DNA from: Enterococcus larvae
GTDB lineage: Bacteria > Bacillota > Bacilli > Lactobacillales > Enterococcaceae
Reading direction: 5' to 3'
Assembly: GCF_017830045.1 (NCBI RefSeq)
Contig: NZ_JAEDXU010000002.1
Span: 469,109 to 533,108, forward strand
Length of the DNA stretch: 64,000 nt
The translations under genes were made by a program, and so were the position numbers. A model generated the notes under the pieces. The model made no database searches and was not told the origin of the DNA. It saw only the letters and a program-made list of their open reading frames with translations. Below, in pieces: positions 47,404-56,158 of this stretch. Every line of letters begins with the position of its first letter. Position 1 is the stretch's first letter.

Positions 47404-47962
47404 TTTTTTCTCCCCTTTTATAAGTGATACCTATTCTTTAACCACTCTAGCTTTCTCTTGAACGATTCAATCCACACCACACTATCTGATGGAACATCTC
47501 GCTTAATTTTTCGAAGCATTTTCTTCATTATACTAATAGTTTCTTTTTTTGCCTAGTTAAACTGATAAAAACAAACCGAGAAAACGCATTCATTCACAAA
47601 TGAATTATGGTACACTATAAATAAAAACAAGAGAAGTTGGCAGCAAAAACAATTCCTATCGATTTTTTCTTATGAAAGCAAAGGAACCGAGAATAAAAAA
47701 TACTGGCTCCATGACTTATTATATGCATGGACCAACTAATGTTTAAACAAGATACACCTAAACTGTTGCTAGCTGAAAAAGTAAGTTTCGTATAGCCCTT
47801 TCCAGCAGCATGCCTTTGTTTAGACACCAACATTTTCAAGCCTGCGCCAACCACTATTGGCTATAGAATCACAAAAAATTAGACCTTCTAATCTTCAAAA
47901 TGATGAAACTGTAAAATAATTTAAATAGATTTTATCAACTAAAAGAGCGAGGAGTGTTGTGC
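47404..47962. other. Gap before pckA
   Basis: A 36-codon minus-strand ORF (47418-47528, MKKMLRKIKRDVPSDSVVWI onward) lies just before the thioredoxin-like gene but has no ribosome site, so I do not call it. The pckA promoter is at 47593-47621. The remaining 300 bp up to pckA form a long leader in which I see no clear riboswitch or gene. Confidence 0.4.
47593..47621 (+). promoter_or_regulatory. pckA promoter with CcpN-like box
   Basis: TTCACA (47593-47598), a 17-bp spacer and TATAAA (47616-47621). TATGGTACACT (47606-47616), 9/11 to TRTGHYATAYW, sits directly against the -10, as in the ppdK promoter. Confidence 0.6.
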
Positions 47963-49621
47963 ATGAGTTCCATCAATCAGTTACCCATCAGCAAAATCAA
48001 CAAATCAAACCAGCTTTTTTCAAAAATCAGAAGTACAGTGGAAACCGCATTTTACGGGAATAATGTTTCTTCAGTCACTTCTATTGCAGAGGCTTATACC
48101 CTTGCAAAAAATACATCTGGTACCATCATCACCGATCTTCCTATTTTCCAACCGGATAAGCTGGGATTGCCTGTCGACAGTCATGTATTGGTGACCAACG
48201 ACGGCAAAATTGTCGGACGAACGGCAGCCGCTCGTCGAATCATTGGTCAGCCCGGCATTAACGAGGATTATTATAGCGGCATTATTCGTGAGGCTGCTTA
48301 TCAGCTTTCAAAAAAAGGCTGTAGGACAGCAACCATCGGCATTGGTCTATCTGATGCTTTTATGCTTCGTGGGCACCTATTGCTGCCAACAGGTTTTGAA
48401 GGAAATCTTTACTCTTATATACTCAATTTTCAATTTTTCGATGATAGTTATCAAAAACAATTCAGATCATCTGTTTCCTATGATGAAGGAGATATCTATA
48501 TTCTGGCTGATCCAGACTGGAAACATCCAGATTTTCCAGATGGTCTAGTGCTGATCGACCCCCTTCATAATACCGCTGCGGTCTTAGGTTTAAGATATTT
48601 TGGAGAGCTGAAAAAAGCGACATTAACGCTGGCTTGGGCAGCAGCTCATCGAAATGGTTTCATTGCTTGCCATGGCGGGATGAAACAATACCAACTACAA
48701 AATACTAACTATACAATGGCCGCATTTGGACTCTCAGGCTCGGGAAAATCAACAATTACTTTGGCAAAAAGTAAAAACAAACAACCTGTTTCTGTTTTGC
48801 ATGATGATGCCTTTATTATCTCCAAAAAAGATGGCTCATCTATTGCATTGGAGCCTTCCTATTTTGATAAAACACAAGATTATCCAATGAATGATCCAGC
48901 TGTTGCCTATTTTCTAACTTGCCAAAACATCGGAGTCACTTTAGATGATTCAAACAGCAAGGTGCTGATTACAGAAGATGTTCGAAACGGCAACGGACGA
49001 ACAGTCAAATCTTTTTTCTCTACGCCTGATCGAAAAAATCATCTGACAGAAAAAATTGATGCTGTTTATTGGATCATGAAGGATGACAGTCTGCCCCCAG
49101 TTGTGAAAATCACTGACCCAATATTAGGTGCATTGTTCGGTGTTACTTTGGCAACTAAGCGCTCCAGTGCGGAGAATCTCAGCGGCGGAGTTGATCAAGA
49201 TAAATTGGTCATCGAGCCTTTTGCGAATCCATTTCGCTGCTATCCATTGGCGGAGGATTACGAAGATTTCCGAAGACTCTTTCAGCAAAACACAGACTGC
49301 TATATTTTGAACACCGGTCATTTCAATGGAAATAAAATCACAGCAAAGGAAACATTGACAAGCATTGACCTGATTGTGGAGCAACAGGCAAAATTCCTGC
49401 CATTTGGGTCCATAGAATCAATGACCTATCTACCAGTAGGTGAACACCTGCCGGATTTTGATGATCCAAACTATCTGAAAAAAGTAAGAAGCCGACTGAC
49501 TGATCGGTTGACGTTTATCCAGGAGCAGACAACTACCTTTGATGGGTACAATGCCTTGCCGGCAGAAGCTGCTTCACACGTTTCTGCTTTGATTGCCTCT
49601 CTTGATGACGCATTGTCTTAG
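47963..49621 (+). CDS. pckA: Phosphoenolpyruvate carboxykinase (ATP-type)
   Basis: The 552-aa enzyme of the ATP-type PEPCK family converts oxaloacetate + ATP to PEP + CO2 + ADP. The P-loop GLSGSGKSTIT and metal-binding HDDAFII correspond to the family's GLSGTGKTTL and GDDEHGW. Sequence around them differs from the classic E. coli/Bacillus form, so this is a divergent subgroup. ATG at 47963 is chosen since GAGGAG is 8 bp upstream; GTG at 47954 overlaps the ribosome site. It probably runs gluconeogenically with pyc and ppdK, under a CcpN-like box. Confidence 0.88.
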   Translation: MSSINQLPISKINKSNQLFSKIRSTVETAFYGNNVSSVTSIAEAYTLAKNTSGTIITDLPIFQPDKLGLPVDSHVLVTNDGKIVGRTAAARRIIGQPGINEDYYSGIIREAAYQLSKKGCRTATIGIGLSDAFMLRGHLLLPTGFEGNLYSYILNFQFFDDSYQKQFRSSVSYDEGDIYILADPDWKHPDFPDGLVLIDPLHNTAAVLGLRYFGELKKATLTLAWAAAHRNGFIACHGGMKQYQLQNTNYTMAAFGLSGSGKSTITLAKSKNKQPVSVLHDDAFIISKKDGSSIALEPSYFDKTQDYPMNDPAVAYFLTCQNIGVTLDDSNSKVLITEDVRNGNGRTVKSFFSTPDRKNHLTEKIDAVYWIMKDDSLPPVVKITDPILGALFGVTLATKRSSAENLSGGVDQDKLVIEPFANPFRCYPLAEDYEDFRRLFQQNTDCYILNTGHFNGNKITAKETLTSIDLIVEQQAKFLPFGSIESMTYLPVGEHLPDFDDPNYLKKVRSRLTDRLTFIQEQTTTFDGYNALPAEAASHVSALIASLDDALS

Positions 49622-49629
49622 ACACAGAA

Positions 49630-49807
49630 AAGAGAGTGGGACAATAATCTGTTGCCACTCTTTTCCATACCCTAAATCCGAATAAACGGCGAGTCAGAAG
49701 TAGCTCCTACGACAATAAGCCGGAATTCAACAAAAATTTGTGAAACAATTTTCGTGCATTCCGGCTTATTGCTTGTAGCTAAACACTTCTGGCTCAGCCT
49801 CTTTTTG
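49630..49807 (-). repeat. 178-bp palindromic repeat, copy 2
   Basis: This is the inverted copy of 31089-31266, with two mismatches noted by eye. It begins 9 bp after the pckA stop. Its other end supplies the last two codons and the stop codon of the convergent 85-aa membrane protein gene. It may work as a bidirectional terminator there. Confidence 0.85.
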
Positions 49808-50051
49808 ATTCGTTGTACATGACTACTGCACCGGCTATGCTGGCCGCTCCAAGAATCAACGTCCATTTGTGAGGCGTCAATAGTCCAAAAGCTGCTAATC
49901 CAAGCCCGACAATACTATTTGTCGTCGCACTGATCCGCATTGATTGTCTGCCTGGCTTAGGCAGCTTGATTTCCATTCCTGATGTTGCTTCAATCAGCTT
50001 TTCTGTTGATCCCAATACCTTATGCAGCATTGGCTCTTGTTGATCTGTCAT
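49794..50051 (-). CDS. Small membrane protein, 85 aa
   Basis: The N-terminal half is soluble (MTDQQEPMLHKVLGSTEKL) and the C-terminal half has two short helices (SIVGLGLAAFGLL and WTLILGAASIAGAVVMY). AGGGGGCAGAAGGAT precedes the ATG. The ending ...SKRG and TGA are encoded by the repeat element, so the original C-terminus was probably altered by the element. Function unknown. Confidence 0.65.
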   Translation of the reverse strand: MTDQQEPMLHKVLGSTEKLIEATSGMEIKLPKPGRQSMRISATTNSIVGLGLAAFGLLTPHKWTLILGAASIAGAVVMYNESKRG

Positions 50052-50127
50052 ATCCTTCTGCCCCCTCGAAATAATAAAAAATAATGCCCAAATTTGCGAT
50101 TTTCATCCCTTGTTTACAACTATTCAA

Positions 50128-50715
50128 TTATTCAAATAGCTCATCAATCACATTACTTATCAAAAACTCAAATACCCAACGGGAATCATAGCTTGCCTGC
50201 TTTTTCAATTCAACTGTATAAAGCAATGTGTTGATTACCTCGTAGACCTTTTCTTGCTCTATTTTAAAAGACAAACCTGATGCTTCAACCATTTCAAAGA
50301 AGAATACCTTACTATCAAACTGCATTTCGTCGATTCGATCTTTTGGAATTTTGTTTAAAAATGCCAGAAAATCAGGAGAGCCAAGATCATAAAGAAACGG
50401 CGCCCGTTCAAACTCCTGAAAATGCCAGTTCAATGCTTCGACAAATCCTTCTTTACTCTCATTAGTATGAATGATTTTCATGATCGTTTCCTTCAGTCTC
50501 GTTCTAACTCTCACAAGAGTTTCACAAAAGAAATCCTCTTTTGAAGAAAAAAGCAGGTAAAAAGCGCCCGATGAAATTCCCACTGCAGCAGTCAATTCAC
50601 TGATACTCGTTTTCTTATACCCATACAATGCCCATCTTTTTTCGCATTCCAGACATAATTTATCTCTCAAAACAGACTTTTCCTCTTCCGAAAAACCTTT
50701 AGGCCCTCTTACCAA
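50128..50715 (-). CDS. TetR-family transcriptional regulator
   Basis: The 195-aa protein has an N-terminal TetR HTH (YGYKKTSISELTAAVGISSGAFYLLFSSKEDFF) and an all-helical ligand domain. A TTG at 50715 follows GGGGAG at proper spacing; an ATG at 50736 adds seven residues but lacks a ribosome site. It is flanked by the 85-aa membrane protein gene downstream on the same strand (76 bp), which could be its target. Confidence 0.82.
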   Translation of the reverse strand: MVRGPKGFSEEEKSVLRDKLCLECEKRWALYGYKKTSISELTAAVGISSGAFYLLFSSKEDFFCETLVRVRTRLKETIMKIIHTNESKEGFVEALNWHFQEFERAPFLYDLGSPDFLAFLNKIPKDRIDEMQFDSKVFFFEMVEASGLSFKIEQEKVYEVINTLLYTVELKKQASYDSRWVFEFLISNVIDELFE

Positions 50716-51042
50716 TTCCTTCTCCCCTTTTATCATGAATCAAAATGTTTTTCTATTCACAATAAATTATACACCAATTCAGCTGCTTGTCAACATCAAG
50801 AAGATTGTGGCAATGCGCTATGATTCGGGAGGCGAATCATTGATAAGCCTTACCTCTTTGAGCCTCACTTTATGTTGCTTTGATTTCAGCAATTTCTAAC
50901 TAGCAAAGCTATTACGAAATGAAGGACTTTGTTACGACTTTCGAAGCATACAGAGATTGTTCCATTGTTTATTCGGGTTTTAACACAAAAAAGGCTTGGG
51001 ACTATTTTACGTCCCAAACCCTTTCCTACTTTATTCCATTTT
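50716..51042. other. Gap between TetR and TIM-barrel genes
   Basis: It holds the terminator for the gene at 51043 and, presumably, the TetR promoter. No ORF with a ribosome site was found. Nothing else stands out. Confidence 0.5.
50985..51022 (-). terminator. Terminator of the TIM-barrel gene
   Basis: GGTTTGGGAC and GTCCCAAGCC (minus strand) pair over an 8-nt loop and are followed by six T. Confidence 0.85.
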
Positions 51043-51987
51043 CTAACGATTGACGGAGCGAGCCATTCGATTGATGGTATGGCGCATACCTCGTATCGCA
51101 ACAGACATTTCATAGATGTTTTCAGCAGGAGCCAAGCCGCCATAACCTGCATCTCCAATATGCTGAATATCCACACCACAGATTTTATTGATCAATGCAA
51201 TTTGACGAATTGTTTCTTTATTTGCGCTTTCCTGACTTGTTCCAATCGCTGACATCGTCAATAGATCGTATTTCTTCGCAATCGCCACTGCGTCCTTCAA
51301 GTTATCTTCTGTGAAGCCTTGCACGGTACCAACTGCCGGAAGAAGTAAAATATCCGCACCAGCTTTAGCGTAGTCCTCTACTGCTTCATTTGAAACAACA
51401 GGCTCATCTGAACCGGCGCTGTGCATCTTACCAGCAATAATCAGTCCGGAAAAGTTTTCCTTTGCTACTGTCACTGCCTTGGCAATCTCTTTATTTGTCA
51501 CACCTGTTCCTGGATTTCCTGTTAAACAGATGAAATCAAAGCCCAATTCTTCTGCCCTTTGAATTGCCTCCTTCGAACTGATTCGTCCCTTAGAGATGTC
51601 CAATTTCTCACTGAACATCTCCGATTGCTCATCTACAGGTTCCAAATTTACACCCACTGGACGCCCAACCAGTTTCTTCAGTTCAGCAACAGGATTCTCT
51701 GTATTTTTTTCCGGATGCTGCCAGTAGGTCATCAGCTTTTCCATGTCCATGCCTGGTAATCCTTGAATAATTGGATTGAAACAATCAAACACATTTAATA
51801 AAATCAAATCCGCACCAAATGCTGTCGCTACCTCCGCATTCGTAATATCTCCTGCTTGTGGAGAAGCCATTACTACGTTTTCAGACAAAATCGTCCGTCC
51901 TTCACTCGCCTTGATCGACTGTTTTAATTCCTGAGCCGACATTTGTGCAACCTCACTGTAGCTTGCGCTGATCAATCGTTTTACCAT
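51043..51987 (-). CDS. Predicted TIM-barrel protein, unknown function
   Basis: The 314-aa cytoplasmic protein has alternating beta/alpha segments. Motifs such as FGADLILLNVFDC, FICLTGNPGTGVTN, LIIAGKMHSAGS and AGADILLLPAVGTVQGF resemble phosphate-binding TIM barrels. Similar proteins are sometimes labelled HAD-like hydrolase, but no HAD DxDxT motif is present, so I do not use that name. AGGAGGCTAACAA precedes the ATG. It is a single gene with its own terminator. Confidence 0.65.
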   Translation of the reverse strand: MVKRLISASYSEVAQMSAQELKQSIKASEGRTILSENVVMASPQAGDITNAEVATAFGADLILLNVFDCFNPIIQGLPGMDMEKLMTYWQHPEKNTENPVAELKKLVGRPVGVNLEPVDEQSEMFSEKLDISKGRISSKEAIQRAEELGFDFICLTGNPGTGVTNKEIAKAVTVAKENFSGLIIAGKMHSAGSDEPVVSNEAVEDYAKAGADILLLPAVGTVQGFTEDNLKDAVAIAKKYDLLTMSAIGTSQESANKETIRQIALINKICGVDIQHIGDAGYGGLAPAENIYEMSVAIRGMRHTINRMARSVNR

Positions 51988-52300
51988 TTGTTAGCCTCCT
52001 AAAATTTGTCCATATAGATACTATTGCAGAATCATCACACCAAAGTTGGCCTTTGCATAAAGTATATAGCAAAGAAATCAGAAACAATTATTATTTAGTT
52101 ATGAAGATTCGTCTAGACCTATTATACGCTATCTTCTATAAAAAACGAAAGCGCAAACAGCCAAACCAATTACTAAAATGGAGAATAAATAATATACTAC
52201 AGTCATGATCACTTTATTCAAATTTTAGTATTTCCTTTATTATTAATTTTCTATTCGTTATAATAAGACTACTATGGACTATAAGAAATGAGGGAAAATC
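51988..52300. other. Divergent promoter region, TIM-barrel gene and rqcH
   Basis: This A/T-rich region carries a TATAAT at 52259-52264 for rqcH. CGAAAGCGCAAACA at about 52146-52159 resembles a CcpA cre site with two mismatches, too weak to call. No ORF is supported. Confidence 0.4.
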
Positions 52301-53998
52301 ATGTCCTTTGATGGAGTTTTTACCCATACGATTATAAACGAACTATCTGAACAACTAACCTCTGGAAGAATTTCAAAAATTCACCAGCCCTACGACAACG
52401 AAGTCGTGCTCGTTATTCGAGCAAAAGGAAAAAATCATAAGCTGCTTCTTTCAGCGCATCCAAGCTATGCACGAATACAATTAACTGAAATGGTTTATGG
52501 AAATCCGGATGTTCCACCCAACTTTGTCATGATGCTTAGAAAATTTTTAGACGGAGCCATCCTGGAATCGATCAAGCAAATTGAAAATGACCGAATCATT
52601 CATTTTTCTTTTTCAAAACGAGATGAACTTGGCGATCTGCAAAACATTTTACTTGTTGTTGAACTAATGGGGCGTCATAGTACGATTGTCCTTTTGAACC
52701 AAGAAACAGGTAAAATACTTGATGCAATCAAGCATGTTGGAAGCTCGCAGAACAGCTATCGGTCTTTACTGCCAGGTGCAGAATACATTGCACCGCCAGC
52801 TAAAGACCAGTTAAATCCTTTCAGTGTATCAAAAGAAAAGGTATTTGAACTGCTTTCTACAGCTGATGAGCTGAACAGCAGCTATTTGCAGCAAAAATTT
52901 CAAGGTCTTGGCAAGGATACTGCGGAGGAAATTGCTTTTCGCTTGAATGAACAGCCAAGCAGTAAAATCCCTGTTTGGGAAGCCTTTTGGAAAGAGCTGA
53001 GGAATGCTCCGACCCCTACCCTAACTCAAACAGATAAAAAAGAATTCTTCACCCCACTTGCTTATCAGACACTGGTTGGCGAAAGAACAAGCTTCTCTTC
53101 ATTGAGCGAGCTATTAGATGCTTTCTATAGTGGAAAAGCTGAAAAAGATCGTGTGAAGCAGCAAGGCGGAGAGCTGATTCGAAAAATCGAGAACGAACTG
53201 AAAAAGAATCAAACGAAGCTGTCTAAGCTGAAAAAAACACTGGCTGATACAGAGAATGCGGAATTCTATCGCCGCAACGGTGAGTTACTGACTACCTTTA
53301 TGACCCAAGTCCCTAAAGGAGCACCCTCTGTTACACTGGATAATTACTACGAAGAAAACCAGCCTGTTGATATCAAGCTGAATCCAGCCTTGACTCCGAA
53401 CCAAAACGCACAGAAGTATTTCCAAAAATACCAAAAGTTGAAAAATGCGGTTCGTATTGTACAAGTGCAAATGGATCAAACAGAACAGGAAATCAGTTAT
53501 TTGGAATCTGTCGTATCTCAGCTAGAGCTAGCCAGCCCAATAGATCTTGGTATCATTCGAGAAGAACTGATCAGTCAAGGATATGTAAAGAAACAGAAAA
53601 ACAAAAAACAGAAAAAAGTGCAGCCCAGCAAGCCTGAGGTGTTTCTTGCTTCTGATGGCGATACAATTCTTGTCGGCAGGAATAATCTGCAAAATGATCA
53701 GCTGACGTTGAAAACTGCTAAGAAGACCGATTATTGGCTCCATGCCAAAGATATTCCCGGCTCTCATGTCATCATTAAAAATCCAACACCTTCAGAGGAA
53801 ACACTCTACGAAGCGGCTTTACTTGCTGCGTACTATTCGAAGTTCCGACTTTCTGCGCAAGTGCCAGTAGACTATGTTCAAGTAAAGCATGTTCATAAAC
53901 CAAATGGCGCTAAGCCTGGGTATGTGATTTACGAAAATCAGAAAACACTTTATGTCACGCCGGACGAAGCCGTCATTCAACAGCTAAAGCAATCTTAG
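52301..53998 (+). CDS. rqcH: RqcH/FbpA NFACT-family protein
   Basis: RqcH binds stalled 50S-peptidyl-tRNA complexes and adds alanine tails to the nascent chain, marking it for degradation. The 565-aa protein has the whole NFACT layout: NFACT-N (MSFDGVFTHTIINELSEQL), helix-hairpin-helix (about 180-270), coiled coil (about 280-430) and NFACT-R (about 450-560, YWLHAKDIPGSHVIIK). Older annotation calls it fibronectin-binding protein. GAGGG lies 7 bp before the ATG. It is a single gene. Confidence 0.94.
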   Translation: MSFDGVFTHTIINELSEQLTSGRISKIHQPYDNEVVLVIRAKGKNHKLLLSAHPSYARIQLTEMVYGNPDVPPNFVMMLRKFLDGAILESIKQIENDRIIHFSFSKRDELGDLQNILLVVELMGRHSTIVLLNQETGKILDAIKHVGSSQNSYRSLLPGAEYIAPPAKDQLNPFSVSKEKVFELLSTADELNSSYLQQKFQGLGKDTAEEIAFRLNEQPSSKIPVWEAFWKELRNAPTPTLTQTDKKEFFTPLAYQTLVGERTSFSSLSELLDAFYSGKAEKDRVKQQGGELIRKIENELKKNQTKLSKLKKTLADTENAEFYRRNGELLTTFMTQVPKGAPSVTLDNYYEENQPVDIKLNPALTPNQNAQKYFQKYQKLKNAVRIVQVQMDQTEQEISYLESVVSQLELASPIDLGIIREELISQGYVKKQKNKKQKKVQPSKPEVFLASDGDTILVGRNNLQNDQLTLKTAKKTDYWLHAKDIPGSHVIIKNPTPSEETLYEAALLAAYYSKFRLSAQVPVDYVQVKHVHKPNGAKPGYVIYENQKTLYVTPDEAVIQQLKQS

Positions 53999-54055
53999 CA
54001 GAACACGGCTGAACCTATGAGTTCTATTGAAATTTTGAATATGTTCAAGCTATAT

Positions 54056-54108
54056 AAAAGCACAACGAGTACAGGAAGCTTTCACTTCTTCGCACTCGTT
54101 GTGCTTTT
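54056..54108. terminator. Bidirectional terminator rqcH / ECF S component
   Basis: AAAAGCACAACGAGT pairs with ACTCGTTGTGCTTTT, with an inner GAAG/CTTC pair. It lies between the convergent genes and overlaps the 3' end of the transporter gene. Confidence 0.85.
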
Positions 54109-54642
54109 ATAATTTACTTCAATTCTCTGGAATAGTCTTTGGAAAATAGGCGCTAATAGCAGAAAGAAACCAAAATTCCCTATACTATGCAGAAAATCAA
54201 AAGGCAATCCCTGTAAATAATAAGGAAGAAACGCAGTCATACCATAAACGAGAACATCAATTACAGAAATAATAAATCCATAAATAAATCCGGAAACAAA
54301 GCTGAATCCCCATTGGAGAAAAAATGATTTTCCCATCATCGGTACTTTCACCAGTCCGCTAAACAAAGCTAGAAGAACAACATAACTAAGCAGCTGAGCA
54401 ACTGTCCAAATTCCCATCCCCATGTAAAAATTGGTGATAATAACTGAAAGCAGACAAACGATCAGACCTCTCCCTAGCCCCCATCGACTAGTAATAATCA
54501 AAAAAATTGCAGTCATTGGCTGAACATTTGGAATAGGTTGAAATATGATTCGACCAACTACGCAGGCAGCTACAATCAATGCCAGATAGGTCAATTCTCG
54601 TACAGAGAATACCGACTTTAAAAATCGATCAGAATTTTTCAT
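54082..54642 (-). CDS. ECF transporter S component
   Basis: The 186-aa membrane protein has about six helices, typical of substrate-specific S components of energy-coupling-factor vitamin transporters, which borrow shared EcfAA'T modules from elsewhere in the genome. VQPMTAIFLIITSRWGLGRG is characteristic of the S-component interface region. It is co-transcribed with a DUF4430 lipoprotein. Similar pairs have been suggested to handle cobalamin-related compounds, but this is not proven here. The start is probably ATG 54642, inside the 3' end of the lipoprotein gene. Confidence 0.82.
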   Translation of the reverse strand: MKNSDRFLKSVFSVRELTYLALIVAACVVGRIIFQPIPNVQPMTAIFLIITSRWGLGRGLIVCLLSVIITNFYMGMGIWTVAQLLSYVVLLALFSGLVKVPMMGKSFFLQWGFSFVSGFIYGFIISVIDVLVYGMTAFLPYYLQGLPFDFLHSIGNFGFFLLLAPIFQRLFQRIEVNYKSTTSAKK

Positions 54643-55018
54643 AGGTAAATTCAACCTGATCGCCCTGCTTCAGCTTCGTATCCTTTGCTCCTGTATTGAT
54701 CATTTCATCATTGATTGTATAGACCCAATAATAGCCCTGTGCTTCATCTTGAGCTGTTCCATCAATAGAAGTGATCATCCCATTCTCTTCCTTCAGTTCA
54801 AATTGTGCCTTCATTGCTTCCATCAAAGATGTGTCTTCAGCTGTAGAGAATTCCTTTTTATCAATCTCAGTACCGTCTTTTACTAACGAAATCGTTACTG
54901 CAATCTGATTAGCTGACTCTGTATCAGAAGTTTCTGAAGCATTATTGCCGGACGAGCAACCACTGATAAATAGAACACTTAACATGAAAGCACTTGAGAA
55001 GCGCATAACTCTTTTCAT
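54629..55018 (-). CDS. DUF4430 lipoprotein
   Basis: The 129-aa lipoprotein has a signal peptide with lipobox LFISGC (Cys about residue 21), a Ser/Thr/Asn-rich spacer, and a DUF4430 domain (about 40-129; DTSLMEAMKAQFEL, GYYWVYTINDEMINTGA). DUF4430 resembles the ligand-binding C-terminal domain of transcobalamin. It would sit on the outer face and feed the S component encoded next. ATG 55018 follows AGGAGG by about 6 bp. Confidence 0.85.
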   Translation of the reverse strand: MKRVMRFSSAFMLSVLFISGCSSGNNASETSDTESANQIAVTISLVKDGTEIDKKEFSTAEDTSLMEAMKAQFELKEENGMITSIDGTAQDEAQGYYWVYTINDEMINTGAKDTKLKQGDQVEFTYEKF

Positions 55019-55202
55019 CAAAATCCTCCTAACATTCCTGCATAATCAGACAGAAAAAACATAGTTTCCACTGCATTTCCTATAAGCGCTGCTGCAGGCT
55101 TTATATAAATAAACCTAATATAGTTTAACACAATCATGCCCATAGCACATTTCATTGCTGCTCGTTCACAATTAAAAAGGGCTCGACATTCGCTAATTTC
55201 GA

Positions 55203-55551
55203 CTATTTCACAACCAATAAATCTCCATCTGAGAATCCAATTGTAACATGAGGCACTTGAAAGCTCCATTAGCAATTCCTTTAAAACGGAATAAAACATA
55301 GCCAAAACTGCCTGCCATTTCATTTCAGAATCAACGTTTATTTCCGGACAAATTCTTTCCTTAGGAATAAAATCCTCTATGCAAGCCCAATCATCATCCT
55401 CCAAATCATACCTTTTAGCCCCTGTTAGCTCTATACCGTATGGCTCAAATAAACCGAAGTTTAGCGCGGTTATCTCTTTCGGTCTATTCTCAACGGAATC
55501 AATTCTTATTAACCACTCTTTCATGGTTTGCTTTAGCAGATTTTCACTCAT
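55203..55551 (-). pseudogene. Frameshifted gene of unknown function
   Basis: An ORF begins at ATG 55551 (after GGGAGGAGAGGTG) and reads MKEWLIRIDSVENRPKEITA onward through an acidic region. At about 55250-55265 the open frame changes: the next frame encodes FQVPHVTIGFSDGDLLVVK and stops at 55203. That ending looks natural, while the uninterrupted frame reads on to 55018 through unlike, Cys-rich residues. A one- or two-base indel has probably broken the gene; programmed slippage or sequencing error are alternatives. I do not recognise the family; the length and acidity suit small immunity-like proteins. Confidence 0.55.
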
Positions 55552-56063
55552 CGTTTACACCTCTCCTCCCTTACAGTTTATCAGAAAAAAACTATGACAA
55601 CACTTCATTTTGGATTCATAGCGTTGAATCAGAATCAACTTTTAGCAAATAGATAAAGGATTTCTTTATACTCTTTACTTCTTTTTAACCACTTTCACAC
55701 TTCCTTCATGAAAAGTATTTTTTTCTTCTCACTTTTTTATGTTCCATTTAACATGGGGAGGTTATTATTAACTCAGCAAACAAGAAAGGGGATGTTTCAA
55801 GGAATTGGATTTTCTTTTCTGGGTTTTGTCTTCAAGCTATATAAAGAAAGTCAGAAGCAGGACCCTAACTTTTAAACAAGAAAGCAGCGTATGCGTTTTG
55901 CTCCAATAACAGGACAGAATAAACCAACTGACTCTCGTTTCAGTTTATCGAAAACAGAGCGAAACGCGATGTTGCTTCTGAAAAACGAATAACTAAGGCG
56001 TATCTGAAAAGTTCAGATCCCCCCTAAATAGCGAAGCAGTTTTGCTTGCTCATATATTATTAA
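55552..56063. other. Long gap before the tRNA-like element
   Basis: A 40-codon ORF at 55753-55875 (internal MFQGIGFSFLGFVFKLYKES) lacks a well-spaced ribosome site. A structured stretch follows: TCGTTTC...GAAACG with inner GTTT/AAAAC at 55935-55969, and CTGAA/TTCAG near 56010. No feature is firmly supported here, but the structure suggests a transcribed RNA leading into the tRNA-like element. Confidence 0.35.
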
Positions 56064-56156
56064 GTGGATGAACGTGGTGTTTTAACTCTCCTGAGGCTTA
56101 ACAACAGATGTTTATTCTCAACCCTAGAGGTGTAGGTTCGAATCCTACCGTCCACG
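56064..56156 (+). ncRNA. tRNA-like RNA element, 93 nt
   Basis: The 5' end GTGGATG (56064-56070) pairs with CGTCCAC (56149-56155) as a 7-bp acceptor stem with one G-U pair and a G discriminator. A perfect T arm GTAGG-TTCGAAT-CCTAC (56132-56148) is canonical. A small variable-arm stem (CTC/GAG, about 56116-56129) also fits a long-variable-arm (class II) tRNA size. But no standard D arm or 5-bp anticodon stem with a 7-nt loop can be found. The middle can fold as TGAG/CTCA and AACA/TGTT instead. No CCA is encoded. It is either a decayed tRNA or a tRNA mimic. Confidence 0.55.
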
Positions 56157-56158
56157 TC

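Noticed and set aside
47418..47528. 36-codon minus-strand ORF before the thioredoxin-like gene
   Set aside because: The ATG overlaps a TATAAT-like sequence and no Shine-Dalgarno is present; only conservation could rescue it.
52146..52159. CcpA cre-like sequence CGAAAGCGCAAACA before rqcH
   Set aside because: It has two mismatches at conserved positions and neither neighbour is a typical catabolite-controlled gene.
55753..55875. 40-codon ORF with an amphipathic MFQGIGFSFLGFVFKLYKES core
   Set aside because: Neither ATG has a properly spaced ribosome site; the purine run before the inner ATG is only 0-2 bp away.
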